From positions 1,537,483-1,601,482 of the forward strand of contig NZ_LT904904.1 in the NCBI RefSeq assembly GCF_900199725.1: DNA of 64,000 nucleotides. Direction: 5' to 3'. The notes beneath the pieces are model-generated. The model was not told the origin of the DNA. It was given only the letters and a program-made list of their open reading frames with translations, and searched no databases. The translations under genes and the position numbers were made by a program. Source of the stretch: Cytobacillus massiliigabonensis. Lineage in GTDB: Bacteria; Bacillota; Bacilli; Bacillales; Cytobacillaceae. Within the stretch, counting starts at the first letter, position 1, and every line of letters begins with the position of its first letter. Below, piece after piece: positions 38,727 through 47,552 of this stretch.

Positions 38727-38787
38727 TTTATACATCGTTTTGCAGTAATTTACAAAAGATTTACATTCAATTAAAACTAGGTTAATG
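38727..38787 (+). promoter_or_regulatory. Pho box upstream of pstS
   Basis: Six TT-starting hexamers in register every 11 bases: TTTATA (38727), TTTTGC (38738), TTTACA (38749), TTTACA (38760), TTAAAA (38771), TTAATG (38782). A possible -10 TATTCT follows at 38797. This fits PhoP~P activation of pst at low phosphate. Confidence 0.8.
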
Positions 38788-38847
38788 CTTGAGCATTATT
38801 CTATACGTGTAGGACAAAACAACCAATCTCTTAGGGGGAATAAAGAA

Positions 38848-39840
38848 ATGAAAAGCTTTAAGTACTTAGCACTTTCGACAATGATTGGAGCAGCGCTGGC
38901 GTTCACTGCAGCATGTGGAAAAACAGATAATGAAGCGACAGCAAACGGATCTCAAACTGAAGGAAGTAGTTCAGAACAGAAAGCTGGCGAAGAAAATAAG
39001 CAGCTTCAAGGTGAAATAAATCTTGATGGATCCTCAACGGTTTATCCGATTATGGAGGCAGTTGTTGAAGAGTTTGGTATGGAGCAGCCTGGAGTGAAGG
39101 TTTCAGTAGCCTCATCAGGTACAGGCGGCGGTTTCAAAGCCTTCATTGCAGGAAGTACTGATTTGAGCAATGCTTCCCGTCCAATTAAAGATGAAGAGAA
39201 GTCGCAATTAGAGGAAGCAGGAATTGATTATACTGAGTTTAAATTAGCAAACGACGGTCTATCCGTAGTTGTTCATAAAGATAATACATGGGTTGATCAC
39301 TTAACAGTTGATGAACTGAAGAAAATGTGGGTTGAAGATGGAACAGCAAGAAAATGGTCAGATATTCGTGAAGGCTGGCCCGAAGAAGAAATTAAGTTTT
39401 ATTCACCTGGAACAGATTCAGGAACATATGACTATTTCAATGAAGTCATTTTAGAAGATGCCCCAATTGTTGAAAATGCAACACTATCTGAGGATGATAA
39501 CGTATTAGTACAAGGTGTAACAGGGGATAAAAATGCAATCGGCTATTTTGGCTATGCGTATTACGCAGAGAATAAAGATAAATTAAAAGTTGTCCCAGTA
39601 GATGGAGGAAATGGACCAGTTGAACCGACAAATGAAACGGTTGAAAGTGGAGAGTATGCACCATTATCCCGCCCGCTTTTCACATATGTGAAAAATGAAT
39701 CGTTAAAAAATGAAGAAGTGTATGAGTTCGTTAAATATACACTTGAAAATGCAGCCGTTCTTTCAGAAGATGTAGGCTACGTAAAATTAAAAGATGAAGA
39801 GTATGAAGCTGCACTTAAAGTATTAGAGGGGTTAAAGTAA
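38848..39840 (+). CDS. pstS: phosphate ABC transporter substrate-binding lipoprotein
   Basis: 330 residues from ATG 38848 (TTAGGGGG upstream). Signal peptide with lipobox FTAAC, lipidated Cys23. A Ser/Glu-rich linker leads to the PstS fold, with phosphate-binding motifs DGSSTVYPI and PGTDSGTYDYF. It captures phosphate outside the membrane and hands it to PstCAB. Confidence 0.95.
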   Translation: MKSFKYLALSTMIGAALAFTAACGKTDNEATANGSQTEGSSSEQKAGEENKQLQGEINLDGSSTVYPIMEAVVEEFGMEQPGVKVSVASSGTGGGFKAFIAGSTDLSNASRPIKDEEKSQLEEAGIDYTEFKLANDGLSVVVHKDNTWVDHLTVDELKKMWVEDGTARKWSDIREGWPEEEIKFYSPGTDSGTYDYFNEVILEDAPIVENATLSEDDNVLVQGVTGDKNAIGYFGYAYYAENKDKLKVVPVDGGNGPVEPTNETVESGEYAPLSRPLFTYVKNESLKNEEVYEFVKYTLENAAVLSEDVGYVKLKDEEYEAALKVLEGLK

Positions 39841-39933
39841 GAATAAATGCGATAAACTTCACTTGAAGATGGGAAGTACGTTAAACAGTGCTTCTCATCT
39901 TCCTTCGTTACACGGATGAAAGGGGTTTTCATT

Positions 39934-40884
39934 TTGGCTTTACAAAAAATGTCCAGTTCTTTTTCTGTTCAAGAGCTTATTCAGAAAAAGAAGCAAAAGA
40001 AGAGTGCGAATCTTCAAGTAGAGAAAATCGTCCCATTTTTATTATTGCTTACAGCTATTGTCTCAGTGCTTACAACGCTTGGAATTGTTTTAACATTATT
40101 TGCTGAAACGGTTACTTTTTTTACAAAAGTTCCTATTAAAGAGTTTTTGACAGCACAGAAGTGGTATCCTTTCTCGGAAACACAAGGGTCATATGGGATT
40201 CTTCCGCTTGTTGCAGGAACATTGAAAGTTTCTATTATCGCTGCAATTGTTGCAGTACCGATTGGTCTCGCGTCAGCCATATTTTTGAGTGAGTACGCAT
40301 CAGATCGAACACGCAGAATCATTAAACCGATATTGGAAGTACTAGCTGGCATTCCAACAATTGTTTATGGATTCTTTGCTTTAACTTTTGTAACACCTCT
40401 ATTAAGAGAAATGATTCCTTCCCTTGAAATATTTAATGCGCTAAGCCCAGGAATTGTCATTGGAATTATGATTACACCAATGATTGCTTCGCTATCTGAG
40501 GATGCCATGTCAAGCGTTCCGAATGCGATGCGTGAAGGTGCTTTGGCACTTGGCTCCACTAAATTTGAAGTAGCAATAAAGGTTGTTCTTCCAGCAGCTA
40601 TTTCAGGAATCATTGCTTCTATCGTATTAGCGATATCAAGAGCGATAGGGGAAACAATGATTGTTGCTGTTGCAGGGGGATCCACGCCAATTTTAAGCTG
40701 GGATGTTACAAGTTCCATCCAGACGATGACGGCTTATATTGTTCAAGTAAGCCAAGGGGATGCAGGTTATGGAACGACAATCTATTACAGCATATATGCT
40801 GTCGGATTTACGTTATTCTTGTTCACATTGGGAATGAATTTGCTAGCACAATTCATCTCTCGACGTTTCAGGGAGGAATATTAA
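39934..40884 (+). CDS. pstC: phosphate ABC transporter permease PstC
   Basis: 316 residues from TTG 39934, which has AGGGG eight bases upstream; ATG 39916 and ATG 39949 have no proper ribosome-binding site. About six transmembrane helices and the permease EAA loop (REGALALGSTKFEVAIKVVLP). With PstA it forms the channel. pstA starts directly after its stop. Confidence 0.93.
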   Translation: MALQKMSSSFSVQELIQKKKQKKSANLQVEKIVPFLLLLTAIVSVLTTLGIVLTLFAETVTFFTKVPIKEFLTAQKWYPFSETQGSYGILPLVAGTLKVSIIAAIVAVPIGLASAIFLSEYASDRTRRIIKPILEVLAGIPTIVYGFFALTFVTPLLREMIPSLEIFNALSPGIVIGIMITPMIASLSEDAMSSVPNAMREGALALGSTKFEVAIKVVLPAAISGIIASIVLAISRAIGETMIVAVAGGSTPILSWDVTSSIQTMTAYIVQVSQGDAGYGTTIYYSIYAVGFTLFLFTLGMNLLAQFISRRFREEY

Positions 40885-41763
40885 ATGAAATTAATAGACC
40901 ATACAAAAGTTTTAAAGCATATGAAGCCAAGAATCGTCTCGAATATTTTATTTCGATTGTTATTTATGGCTGCGACAACATTTGGCTTGTTAATCCTAGG
41001 CATATTATTATATCGGGTAATTACTCAAGGAATTGGCTATCTTGATTTTCAATTTTTGCAAAACCTTCCTTCACGGAAACCGGAGCAGGCGGGAGTTAAA
41101 ACGGCTTTAATCGGGACAATTTGGTTAATGGGGGTAGTCGCACCTGTCACCTTTTTGCTTGGTGTCGGAACAGCAATCTATCTGGAAGAGTATGCAAAGA
41201 AAAGTCGATTTACAAGATTTATTCAAGTAAATATATCTAATCTTGCTGGGGTTCCTTCCATCGTTTTTGGATTATTAGGTTTAACCGTTTTCGTACGTGC
41301 CTTAGCTCTTGGAACCAGCGTTTTAGCAGCTGGATTAACGATGAGCTTGCTTGTCCTTCCCATTATTATTGTTGCATCGCAGGAAGCGATAAAGGCAGTT
41401 CCAAAGGAATTAAGAGAAGCTTCATATGGGATGGGGGCAACAAAGTGGCAAACGATTCTCCATGTTGTTCTTCCAGCAGCAATCCCAGGGATTTTGACTG
41501 GCGGAATCCTTGCTTTATCAAGGGCAATTGGTGAAACGGCTCCATTAGTTGTGCTTGGTCTTCCTTTGTTTCTTGCCTTTTTGCCAAAATCAGTTTTTGA
41601 CATGTTTACAGTATTGCCGATGCAAATTTATAACTGGACTGGTCGTCCGCAGGAGGAATTCCAAGGTGTGGCTGCGGCAGGAATTATCGTATTGCTTACC
41701 ATGCTGATTATTATGAATTCTATTGCTGTTTTCATTCGGAATAAATTTCAAAAACGCTATTAA
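40885..41763 (+). CDS. pstA: phosphate ABC transporter permease PstA
   Basis: 292 residues; ATG 40885 adjoins the pstC stop, with GGGAGGAA upstream. Six helices and the EAA loop REASYGMGATKWQTILHVVLP-type segment (beginning REASYGMGATK). Standard second permease of the operon. Confidence 0.95.
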   Translation: MKLIDHTKVLKHMKPRIVSNILFRLLFMAATTFGLLILGILLYRVITQGIGYLDFQFLQNLPSRKPEQAGVKTALIGTIWLMGVVAPVTFLLGVGTAIYLEEYAKKSRFTRFIQVNISNLAGVPSIVFGLLGLTVFVRALALGTSVLAAGLTMSLLVLPIIIVASQEAIKAVPKELREASYGMGATKWQTILHVVLPAAIPGILTGGILALSRAIGETAPLVVLGLPLFLAFLPKSVFDMFTVLPMQIYNWTGRPQEEFQGVAAAGIIVLLTMLIIMNSIAVFIRNKFQKRY

Positions 41764-41797
41764 AACATGCTGTATAGGATGAAGGGAGACTGAAATA

Positions 41798-42625
41798 ATG
41801 AACGCAACGATTGAAAAACCAAGAGTAAGACTAGTAATGAATGACAATAACATCGACGCCATGCCAAATAAAGAGCTCGTATATAAAACAAGTGAATTAA
41901 ACTTATGGTATGGGGATAACCATGCACTAAAAAATATTGATCTAGATATTTCTGAAAATGAAGTAACAGCTATCATTGGACCATCGGGATGCGGAAAATC
42001 CACGTATATCAAAACATTAAATCGAATGATTGAATTAGTCCCGGGTGTAAAAACTTCAGGGAAAATAGAATATCGCGGACGGAATATCTTTGATAAATCA
42101 TATGGTGTAGAGGAGCTTCGTACAAGAGTTGGGATGGTCTTTCAAAAGCCGAATCCCTTTCCTAAATCGATCTATGATAATGTAGCTTATGGTCCAAAGA
42201 TTCATGGAATTAAAGAGAAGAAAGTGCTTGACCAAATCGTTGAGGAAAGCTTAAAGGGAGCGGCTATTTGGGATGAAGTGAAGGATCGATTGAATGAAAA
42301 TGCATTTGGGCTATCAGGGGGACAGCAGCAGCGTCTTTGTATCGCCCGCTGTCTTGCTATCGAGCCTGATGTAATTTTAATGGATGAACCAACATCTGCT
42401 CTTGATCCGATTTCAACATTAAAAGTTGAAGAACTTGTGCAAAAATTAAAGAAGGAATTTAGCATTATTATTGTCACACATAATATGCAGCAGGCTGCAC
42501 GTATTTCTGATAAAACAGCTTTCTTCTTAAATGGGGAGGTCATTGAATTTACTGACACGGACAAAATTTTCTCTAATCCTGCTGACAAACGAACAGAAGA
42601 TTATATCACAGGCAGATTTGGTTAA
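41798..42625 (+). CDS. pstB: phosphate ABC transporter ATPase PstB
   Basis: 275 residues. Walker [10 protein letters not shown], signature [13 protein letters not shown], Walker [14 protein letters not shown]. It powers phosphate import. There is one pstB here, where B. subtilis has two in tandem (recalled). GAAGGGAGA precedes the ATG. Confidence 0.96.
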   Translation: MNATIEKPRVRLVMNDNNIDAMPNKELVYKTSELNLWYGDNHALKNIDLDISENEVTAIIGPSGCGKSTYIKTLNRMIELVPGVKTSGKIEYRGRNIFDKSYGVEELRTRVGMVFQKPNPFPKSIYDNVAYGPKIHGIKEKKVLDQIVEESLKGAAIWDEVKDRLNENAFGLSGGQQQRLCIARCLAIEPDVILMDEPTSALDPISTLKVEELVQKLKKEFSIIIVTHNMQQAARISDKTAFFLNGEVIEFTDTDKIFSNPADKRTEDYITGRFG

Positions 42626-42682
42626 TAAACAAGGGATTGAATAAGTTCGCTGAAGCTTAGGGATGAAAGGAGAAATAGGAGC

Positions 42683-43345
42683 ATGTCTGTAAGGGGAAAG
42701 TTTGATTATGACTTAAAGGAATTACAGGGGAAATTACTTGAAATTGGCAGCTTTGCACAAGAGGCGTTAACAAAATCGATTGAGGCGCTAGAGACACAGA
42801 ATATTGAATTGGCTCTTGAAATTATGGACGATGATGCACAGGCAGATTTGATGTATGAGGAAATCAATGATTTTGCGATTCTTTTGATTGCTAAGCAGGC
42901 GCCCGTTGCGATTGATTTAAGGCGTATTATTGTTGCAATTAAGATTGCGACAGATATTGAAAGGATTGCGGATTATGCTGTAAATATTGCAAAATCAACC
43001 ATTCGCATTGGTGCAGAACCGCTCGTGAAGCCGATCATTCATATTAAACAAATGCATATGCTTACTTTAGAAATGCTAAAATTATCATTAGAGGCATTTG
43101 ATGATGAGGATATTGTAAAGGCGAAGAAGGTCGCTCAAATGGATGATGAAGTTGATGATTTATATGGCCAAACAATTAGGGATCTATTGCAAATCAATTT
43201 GCAAAATCCAGAGTTTTTGCCGCAAATTACTCAGCTCTCCTTTATTTGCCGTTTCCTGGAAAGAGCGGCAGATCATGTAACGAACATTTCTGAACACATT
43301 TTCTATCTTGTTAAAGGACGGCAATATGACTTGAACAATAGTTAA
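42683..43345 (+). CDS. phoU: phosphate signalling protein PhoU
   Basis: 220 residues, all helical, with two PhoU repeats and metal-binding motifs ATDIERIADYAVNIA and CRFLERAADHVTNI. PhoU links Pst transport to PhoR signalling. B. subtilis lacks phoU in its pst operon as I recall, so this feature separates the organism from it. Last gene of the operon. Confidence 0.95.
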   Translation: MSVRGKFDYDLKELQGKLLEIGSFAQEALTKSIEALETQNIELALEIMDDDAQADLMYEEINDFAILLIAKQAPVAIDLRRIIVAIKIATDIERIADYAVNIAKSTIRIGAEPLVKPIIHIKQMHMLTLEMLKLSLEAFDDEDIVKAKKVAQMDDEVDDLYGQTIRDLLQINLQNPEFLPQITQLSFICRFLERAADHVTNISEHIFYLVKGRQYDLNNS

Positions 43346-43350
43346 TACAC

Positions 43351-43382
43351 AAAAAAGCTAAGGGATTATATTCCCTTAGCTA
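43351..43382. terminator. terminator between phoU and yqzC
   Basis: AGCTAAGGGA/TCCCTTAGCT around TTATAT. The A-run at the left gives a T-run on the minus strand, so it mainly serves yqzC; it may also mark the phoU end. Its right arm overlaps the yqzC stop. Confidence 0.75.
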
Positions 43383-43846
43383 CTTGTGATGATTTTTGCA
43401 ATATCCTTATAGCTCATTTGTGATGTTAATTTAAACGAACCAAGCTGGATTTTTTTGCTGTACCCATTTTCCACTAAGTAAAATTCAAACTTGCTTGCAT
43501 CATCGATGACTTTTTCCTTAGCGAGTATATTAGCAATATCGCGTGAAACCATCCCTCTCATAATTTTTAGCTGATAAGCAGTAATCGACTTTTCTGATTG
43601 TGAGGGGTCAGGCAAAGGAGTTTGCTCTTTTTCTCTTTTACTAGTCTGATTAGAAAGGGTTTCGTCCATCTGTTTGTATTTGTCTTTTGTTAAAATAACA
43701 TAACCTTTTTCCTCTAAAAAGGTTTTTGCACGATCAATATTCATTTCCGGTGCTTTTTTATCCTCAATAGTAAAATGAAAAATTCCAAAAATACAAACAG
43801 AAAACAGTACCCCTAAGGCAAAAGCTCGTGTATTTCTTCTATTCAT
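43376..43846 (-). CDS. yqzC: YqzC-like membrane protein with an MltG/LysM-like domain
   Basis: 156 residues from minus-strand ATG 43846 (AAAGAGGGC upstream). One N-terminal helix (about 10-28), a charged linker, and a C-terminal domain (GMVSRDIANILAKEKVI ... SYKDIAKIITS) that resembles the LysM-like N-domain of MltG transglycosylases but with no catalytic domain. It probably faces the wall. It overlaps yqzD by 8 bases, so the two are one transcript. Function unknown. Confidence 0.8.
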   Translation of the reverse strand: MNRRNTRAFALGVLFSVCIFGIFHFTIEDKKAPEMNIDRAKTFLEEKGYVILTKDKYKQMDETLSNQTSKREKEQTPLPDPSQSEKSITAYQLKIMRGMVSRDIANILAKEKVIDDASKFEFYLVENGYSKKIQLGSFKLTSQMSYKDIAKIITSS

Positions 43847-44228
43847 ACCGTTGCCCTCTTTCAATCATCTCACTTAAAATAGTTTCCACATCATTAGGAG
43901 GTAAGGATGATTGCCGAGAAATTTGATCCACAGTTAATCCTTGCTGGGCTAATGACCATACTTGATTTTTAATGATCTCATGTACTTCTTTTCTTTCAGA
44001 AGGATATGGCTGCTGAATGGATGTAGAGGGCTGAAATCCCTCCTCACCGACAAGTAATTCTTCTTCTAACACTTTTAATTTCTTTTTTATTACATACATT
44101 TCTTGAATTTGCTGCATGGAAAGCTGATCTATTTCCTCCCTTATGATTTTATATGGGTCTTTTAAAAAAGCGGAAATAATGAACAGGATCAATGCAAAGG
44201 CAAGCAGAGCAATCATTACATATTCCAA
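43839..44228 (-). CDS. yqzD: YqzD-like membrane-anchored protein
   Basis: 129 residues from minus-strand TTG 44228, seven bases after GAGGTG; the longer frame starts at another TTG with no support. An N-terminal helix (MIALLAFALILFIISAF) is followed by a coiled coil (DQLSMQQIQEMYVIKKKLKVLEEE, here shortened to its start DQLSMQQIQ) and a C-terminal HTH-like segment (VDQISRQSSLPPNDVETIL). Pairs with yqzC. Function unknown. Confidence 0.78.
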   Translation of the reverse strand: MEYVMIALLAFALILFIISAFLKDPYKIIREEIDQLSMQQIQEMYVIKKKLKVLEEELLVGEEGFQPSTSIQQPYPSERKEVHEIIKNQVWSLAQQGLTVDQISRQSSLPPNDVETILSEMIERGQRYE

Positions 44229-44600
44229 AAAAAACACCTCGATTTTGTACAATACAAAATAAATATTGACACTGGCTTCATGTCATGAAGATATTCTACC
44301 ATGATTATTGACAAAATTCGATGAGATTCATTTTCCCTAAGAAAACGGTTAGCGGTTTTGTCGTTTTATTTGTTGAAAAATAGGGTGTATTTTGTCAAAT
44401 TGCTCACTAATAGCAAGGGTGTAAATTTTTTTTACTCTATTTACCTAGTTAAATAAGGATGCAGCATGAAACGACAATTTCTGTTCATTGTGAGTCATGT
44501 CTTTCGGTGCTAACATAAAGATATAGATATAGGAATATTTTGATTCTTTTTATCATAATTTAGTTATTTGGCTTCCGTGTTCAATGTTATGAGGTGGATG
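44229..44600. other. long divergent intergenic region
   Basis: About 370 AT-rich bases between yqzD (minus) and the glycosyltransferase (plus). Besides the palindrome at 44276-44290, I see TTGCT/AGCAA and GACAAAA/TTTTGTC dyads but no convincing gene. A long 5' leader for the glycosyltransferase is possible. Confidence 0.45.
44276..44290. promoter_or_regulatory. 15-bp perfect palindrome upstream of yqzD
   Basis: CTTCATG-T-CATGAAG, 48 bases upstream of the yqzD start; a possible operator. No known box is matched. Confidence 0.4.
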
Positions 44601-45989
44601 ATGAATAAAAATAGGAAGAAAAGAACACAAACCGCCCATTCAATGGAGATTGAGTTGGTCTATAATTCACTGCCTTGGTCAGAATATGTGAGTACATATA
44701 GTTATTATGAAAAAGAGACAGTAAGAAAATTAAATAGTAATAAAAATGGGGATCTAAAAACTATTTTTCAAAAGTACTTATTGGATGAAAGTTATTGCCC
44801 CGCAATAAAAAAAGCTGATTATTTAACGATTCTTCTTCTTGCATGGGAATATCCCCCGCATCTAATTGGTGGGCTTGCAAAGCATGTTCATGGTCTTTCA
44901 CTCGGACTTCAAAAATTAGGGTATAAGGTATTTGTGATTACAGCTAATCCAGGTCATTTGACCAATGAGGAAATACTTGAGGGGGTCCATATTTACCGTG
45001 TGCGGCCTCGCTGTGACACCAACAATGATTTCCTCGAATGGGTTGCTGGTTTAAATGAAGCAATTGCTGAAAAGGCATTACAATTAGCAAGATTACATTC
45101 TTTTTCAGTTATACATGCCCATGACTGGCTTGTAGCCGAAAGTGCAGCCTTTATTAAGACTTGCTTAAAGCTTCCCCTTATCAGTACGATTCATGCGACA
45201 GAGCATGGAAGAAACAATGGAATCTATACAGAATTGCAAAGCTTCATTCATGATGAAGAACGGCAGTTAGTAATGATATCAGACCATTTAATTGTTTGCA
45301 GTGAATATATGAATGAGGAGCTTGTTCAGATATTTGAAGTAAGCGCAAAAAAAATAGCTATTATCCCTAATGGTGTCGAGGAAGGTCTGTCTTTTGAATC
45401 GAAAAAGGATGAATTATTGCCTCTGCCATTGCAAGTAAATAAACGTCTAATCTTTTCTATCGGACGAATCGTCAAGGAAAAGGGGTTTGACACGCTTATA
45501 GAAGCGGCTTTTTTAATGAAGGATCGATATCCTGATGTTTATTTTATAGTTGCTGGAGCAGGACCTATGCTTGAAGATTATCGAATGAGGGTCATGCAGC
45601 TTCATTTAAGCAATGTATTTTTTGTCGGATTTATTTCAGAGGAGACTAAGAACGCCCTTTTTAAGGTTTGTACGTTAGCTGTTTTTCCAAGCAGGTATGA
45701 GCCATTTGGTATTGTTGCCCTAGAAGCGATGCAGCATGGGAAACCAATCATCGCTTCAAAGACAGGTGGGCTAAAGTCAATTGTCCAGCACGGATTGACT
45801 GGTCTATTAATGGAACCGGGAGATGCATTAAGCTTTATTAAATTGGCTTCCAGTCTTCTGGAAAATGAACTCGGGGCTAAAAGAATGGGTCTTAATGGAA
45901 AAACTATGGTCGAAAAAAACTTCAGCTGGCAAGGAATTGCTGAAGATACAGTAAGGGTTTACGAGGAAACGTTGAGGCTTAATGTTTAG
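44601..45989 (+). CDS. glycosyltransferase, GT4 family (GT-B fold)
   Basis: 462 residues from ATG 44601, four bases after GAGGTG; other in-frame ATGs (44589, 44598) sit on or before the ribosome-binding site. An N-terminal extension of about 80 residues precedes a glycogen-synthase-like GT-B fold: EYPPHLIGGLAKHVHGL (acceptor/donor loop), VIHAHDW, and the C-terminal nucleotide-sugar motif FPSRYEPFGIVALEAMQHGKP (split: FPSRYEPFG and ALEAMQHGKP). Sugar donor and acceptor unknown. It is followed 29 bases on by the unknown gene at 46019. Confidence 0.88.
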   Translation: MNKNRKKRTQTAHSMEIELVYNSLPWSEYVSTYSYYEKETVRKLNSNKNGDLKTIFQKYLLDESYCPAIKKADYLTILLLAWEYPPHLIGGLAKHVHGLSLGLQKLGYKVFVITANPGHLTNEEILEGVHIYRVRPRCDTNNDFLEWVAGLNEAIAEKALQLARLHSFSVIHAHDWLVAESAAFIKTCLKLPLISTIHATEHGRNNGIYTELQSFIHDEERQLVMISDHLIVCSEYMNEELVQIFEVSAKKIAIIPNGVEEGLSFESKKDELLPLPLQVNKRLIFSIGRIVKEKGFDTLIEAAFLMKDRYPDVYFIVAGAGPMLEDYRMRVMQLHLSNVFFVGFISEETKNALFKVCTLAVFPSRYEPFGIVALEAMQHGKPIIASKTGGLKSIVQHGLTGLLMEPGDALSFIKLASSLLENELGAKRMGLNGKTMVEKNFSWQGIAEDTVRVYEETLRLNV

Positions 45990-46018
45990 ATTCAGTATTT
46001 TTCGGAGGTGAAAGAATA

Positions 46019-46636
46019 ATGAAAACAGAGACTTGTGTACAATCTTATAGTAAAAATCATACATTAATAGCTGGTCTTCATGTGATCCCAGGTATTTGGG
46101 TGAATGGGAGTACTTATTGGATGAAACAAGGGAAAGCCGAACTTTTTTTGGAAGAAGGGATATCCTTACATTTAAAACAAGATTATGATCTTCATAATGC
46201 TCAATTATCTAGTTTTGAAGTGATCAATCATCGGGATCATCCTAAAACTGTTAAGGTTCTTTTTCAGCACAGGACCCAATATTGGGATAACAACCATGTA
46301 TCATTTATTTCTCCAACAGAAAATGCTGTTTTTCATATGGCAGATGAACAGGTACATTTAGTAAATGGATGTATTGGCAAAGGCGAAGTAAGAAAAACGT
46401 ATACGGTCCAACCGCTTTGGAATATTTATAAAAACAGAATCTGGGATTGTTTAGAGTCTGGAAAGATACAGTATCGTCCAATGGCAAAAGGAAATGTCGT
46501 TAGTTTGTTAATATACGACTATCAATTTATGGGGAAAGGCACATTTGAAGGGGAAACATGGGTTATTAATGGAAATGATGAGGCTGAACTAATACACTTA
46601 AACAGCTCATTTTTAAAAAAGAAAATAATAAATTAG
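46019..46636 (+). CDS. hypothetical protein downstream of the glycosyltransferase
   Basis: 205 residues with a good ribosome-binding site (GGAGGTG). Soluble, beta-rich looking, aromatic-rich (HVIPGIWVNGSTYWMKQG; WNIYKNRIWDCLESGKIQ). No signal peptide, membrane segment or catalytic motif that I recognise. Close spacing suggests it is cotranscribed with the glycosyltransferase and may act with it. I do not know the family. Confidence 0.75.
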   Translation: MKTETCVQSYSKNHTLIAGLHVIPGIWVNGSTYWMKQGKAELFLEEGISLHLKQDYDLHNAQLSSFEVINHRDHPKTVKVLFQHRTQYWDNNHVSFISPTENAVFHMADEQVHLVNGCIGKGEVRKTYTVQPLWNIYKNRIWDCLESGKIQYRPMAKGNVVSLLIYDYQFMGKGTFEGETWVINGNDEAELIHLNSSFLKKKIIN

Positions 46637-46656
46637 CATTAGCCGGTCAAAAATAA

Positions 46657-46695
46657 TAATGCCGAGCAGATTCCACTCTGCACGGCATTTTCTAT
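46657..46695. terminator. bidirectional terminator
   Basis: AATGCCG-A-GCAGA pairs with TCTGC-A-CGGCATT around TTCCAC, with A-rich and T-rich sides, between convergent genes. Confidence 0.85.
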
Positions 46696-46718
46696 TAAGG
46701 CATACAACGGTGCTAATA

Positions 46719-47552
46719 TTAATTTAATGAAATGGTAAACGTCTTCGCCTTTGTGAGCAGTTCATGAGAGTCGCCATCAAGAATATCAGAGGTTGTAAAT
46801 GAAAAAGAGGTTAGCTTATCGATGTTTTTATCAGGATCAAGTAATAATCCAATCAGCCCTTCTCTTGCTTCATTTGATTTATTATCGATTCTGCTAACGC
46901 TTTTTGTTCCTATTAATGTATCTCCTGAATAAATGAAGTTTTTTTCAGGTACATTGTAATGTAAATATTTATTGAATGATACATTTTCCATACTGAAGAA
47001 TTGAAGCTCGTTTGAAGAAGTATTTTCCACTGTATAAGAGATTTCAATATATGTAATCTCTTTCCCTATATCACTTTTTGTTAATGCTTCTTTCTCATAT
47101 ATCTCTTCAATACTCAGATTATCTTTATAATAGAGTGCATAGGTTTCAGCAAAGCTTAATCCAGTAAATTCCTTAAGTTCCGCTTTTTTTTCTTCATTCA
47201 TCTGAGAGAGCTTTATCATTTTTATCTCTTTTAACTGAATGACCATAGTGGATATTTTAAACGTTTTGTTTATTGGGGATATTTGCTGCAATGTAAAGGT
47301 TCCCCAGTCTTTTTGCCGAACCTTTTGTCCGGTGGTATGAAGATAGTTTCCTCCATACGCATCTACAATTGGAATGGCTTCTTCCTTTATATTTTTCTTC
47401 TCTTCCTTTTCAGTTATATGATTCTCTGAAGACGAATAAATAAAAAAATAACAAACGGTCAGTATCCCAATTAGAAAAATCAGCATCGCGGAAATGACAA
47501 TAACTAATAACTTTTTGGTAACATCCCTTTTTTCTTTTTTGTTAACGTACAA
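46719..47552 (-). CDS. membrane-anchored extracytoplasmic protein, possibly DUF4352-like
   Basis: 277 residues from TTG 47552, directly after the stop of the PBP-like gene (GGAAGGAG lies in the end of that gene). A cytoplasmic basic N-terminus, one transmembrane helix (about 14-36), a short charged stretch, then a beta-rich domain with the pattern ITYIEISYTVENTSSNELQF, similar to DUF4352-type Ig-like domains. Clearly cotranscribed with the PBP. Function unknown; an accessory of that enzyme is a guess from context. Confidence 0.78.
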   Translation of the reverse strand: MYVNKKEKRDVTKKLLVIVISAMLIFLIGILTVCYFFIYSSSENHITEKEEKKNIKEEAIPIVDAYGGNYLHTTGQKVRQKDWGTFTLQQISPINKTFKISTMVIQLKEIKMIKLSQMNEEKKAELKEFTGLSFAETYALYYKDNLSIEEIYEKEALTKSDIGKEITYIEISYTVENTSSNELQFFSMENVSFNKYLHYNVPEKNFIYSGDTLIGTKSVSRIDNKSNEAREGLIGLLLDPDKNIDKLTSFSFTTSDILDGDSHELLTKAKTFTISLN

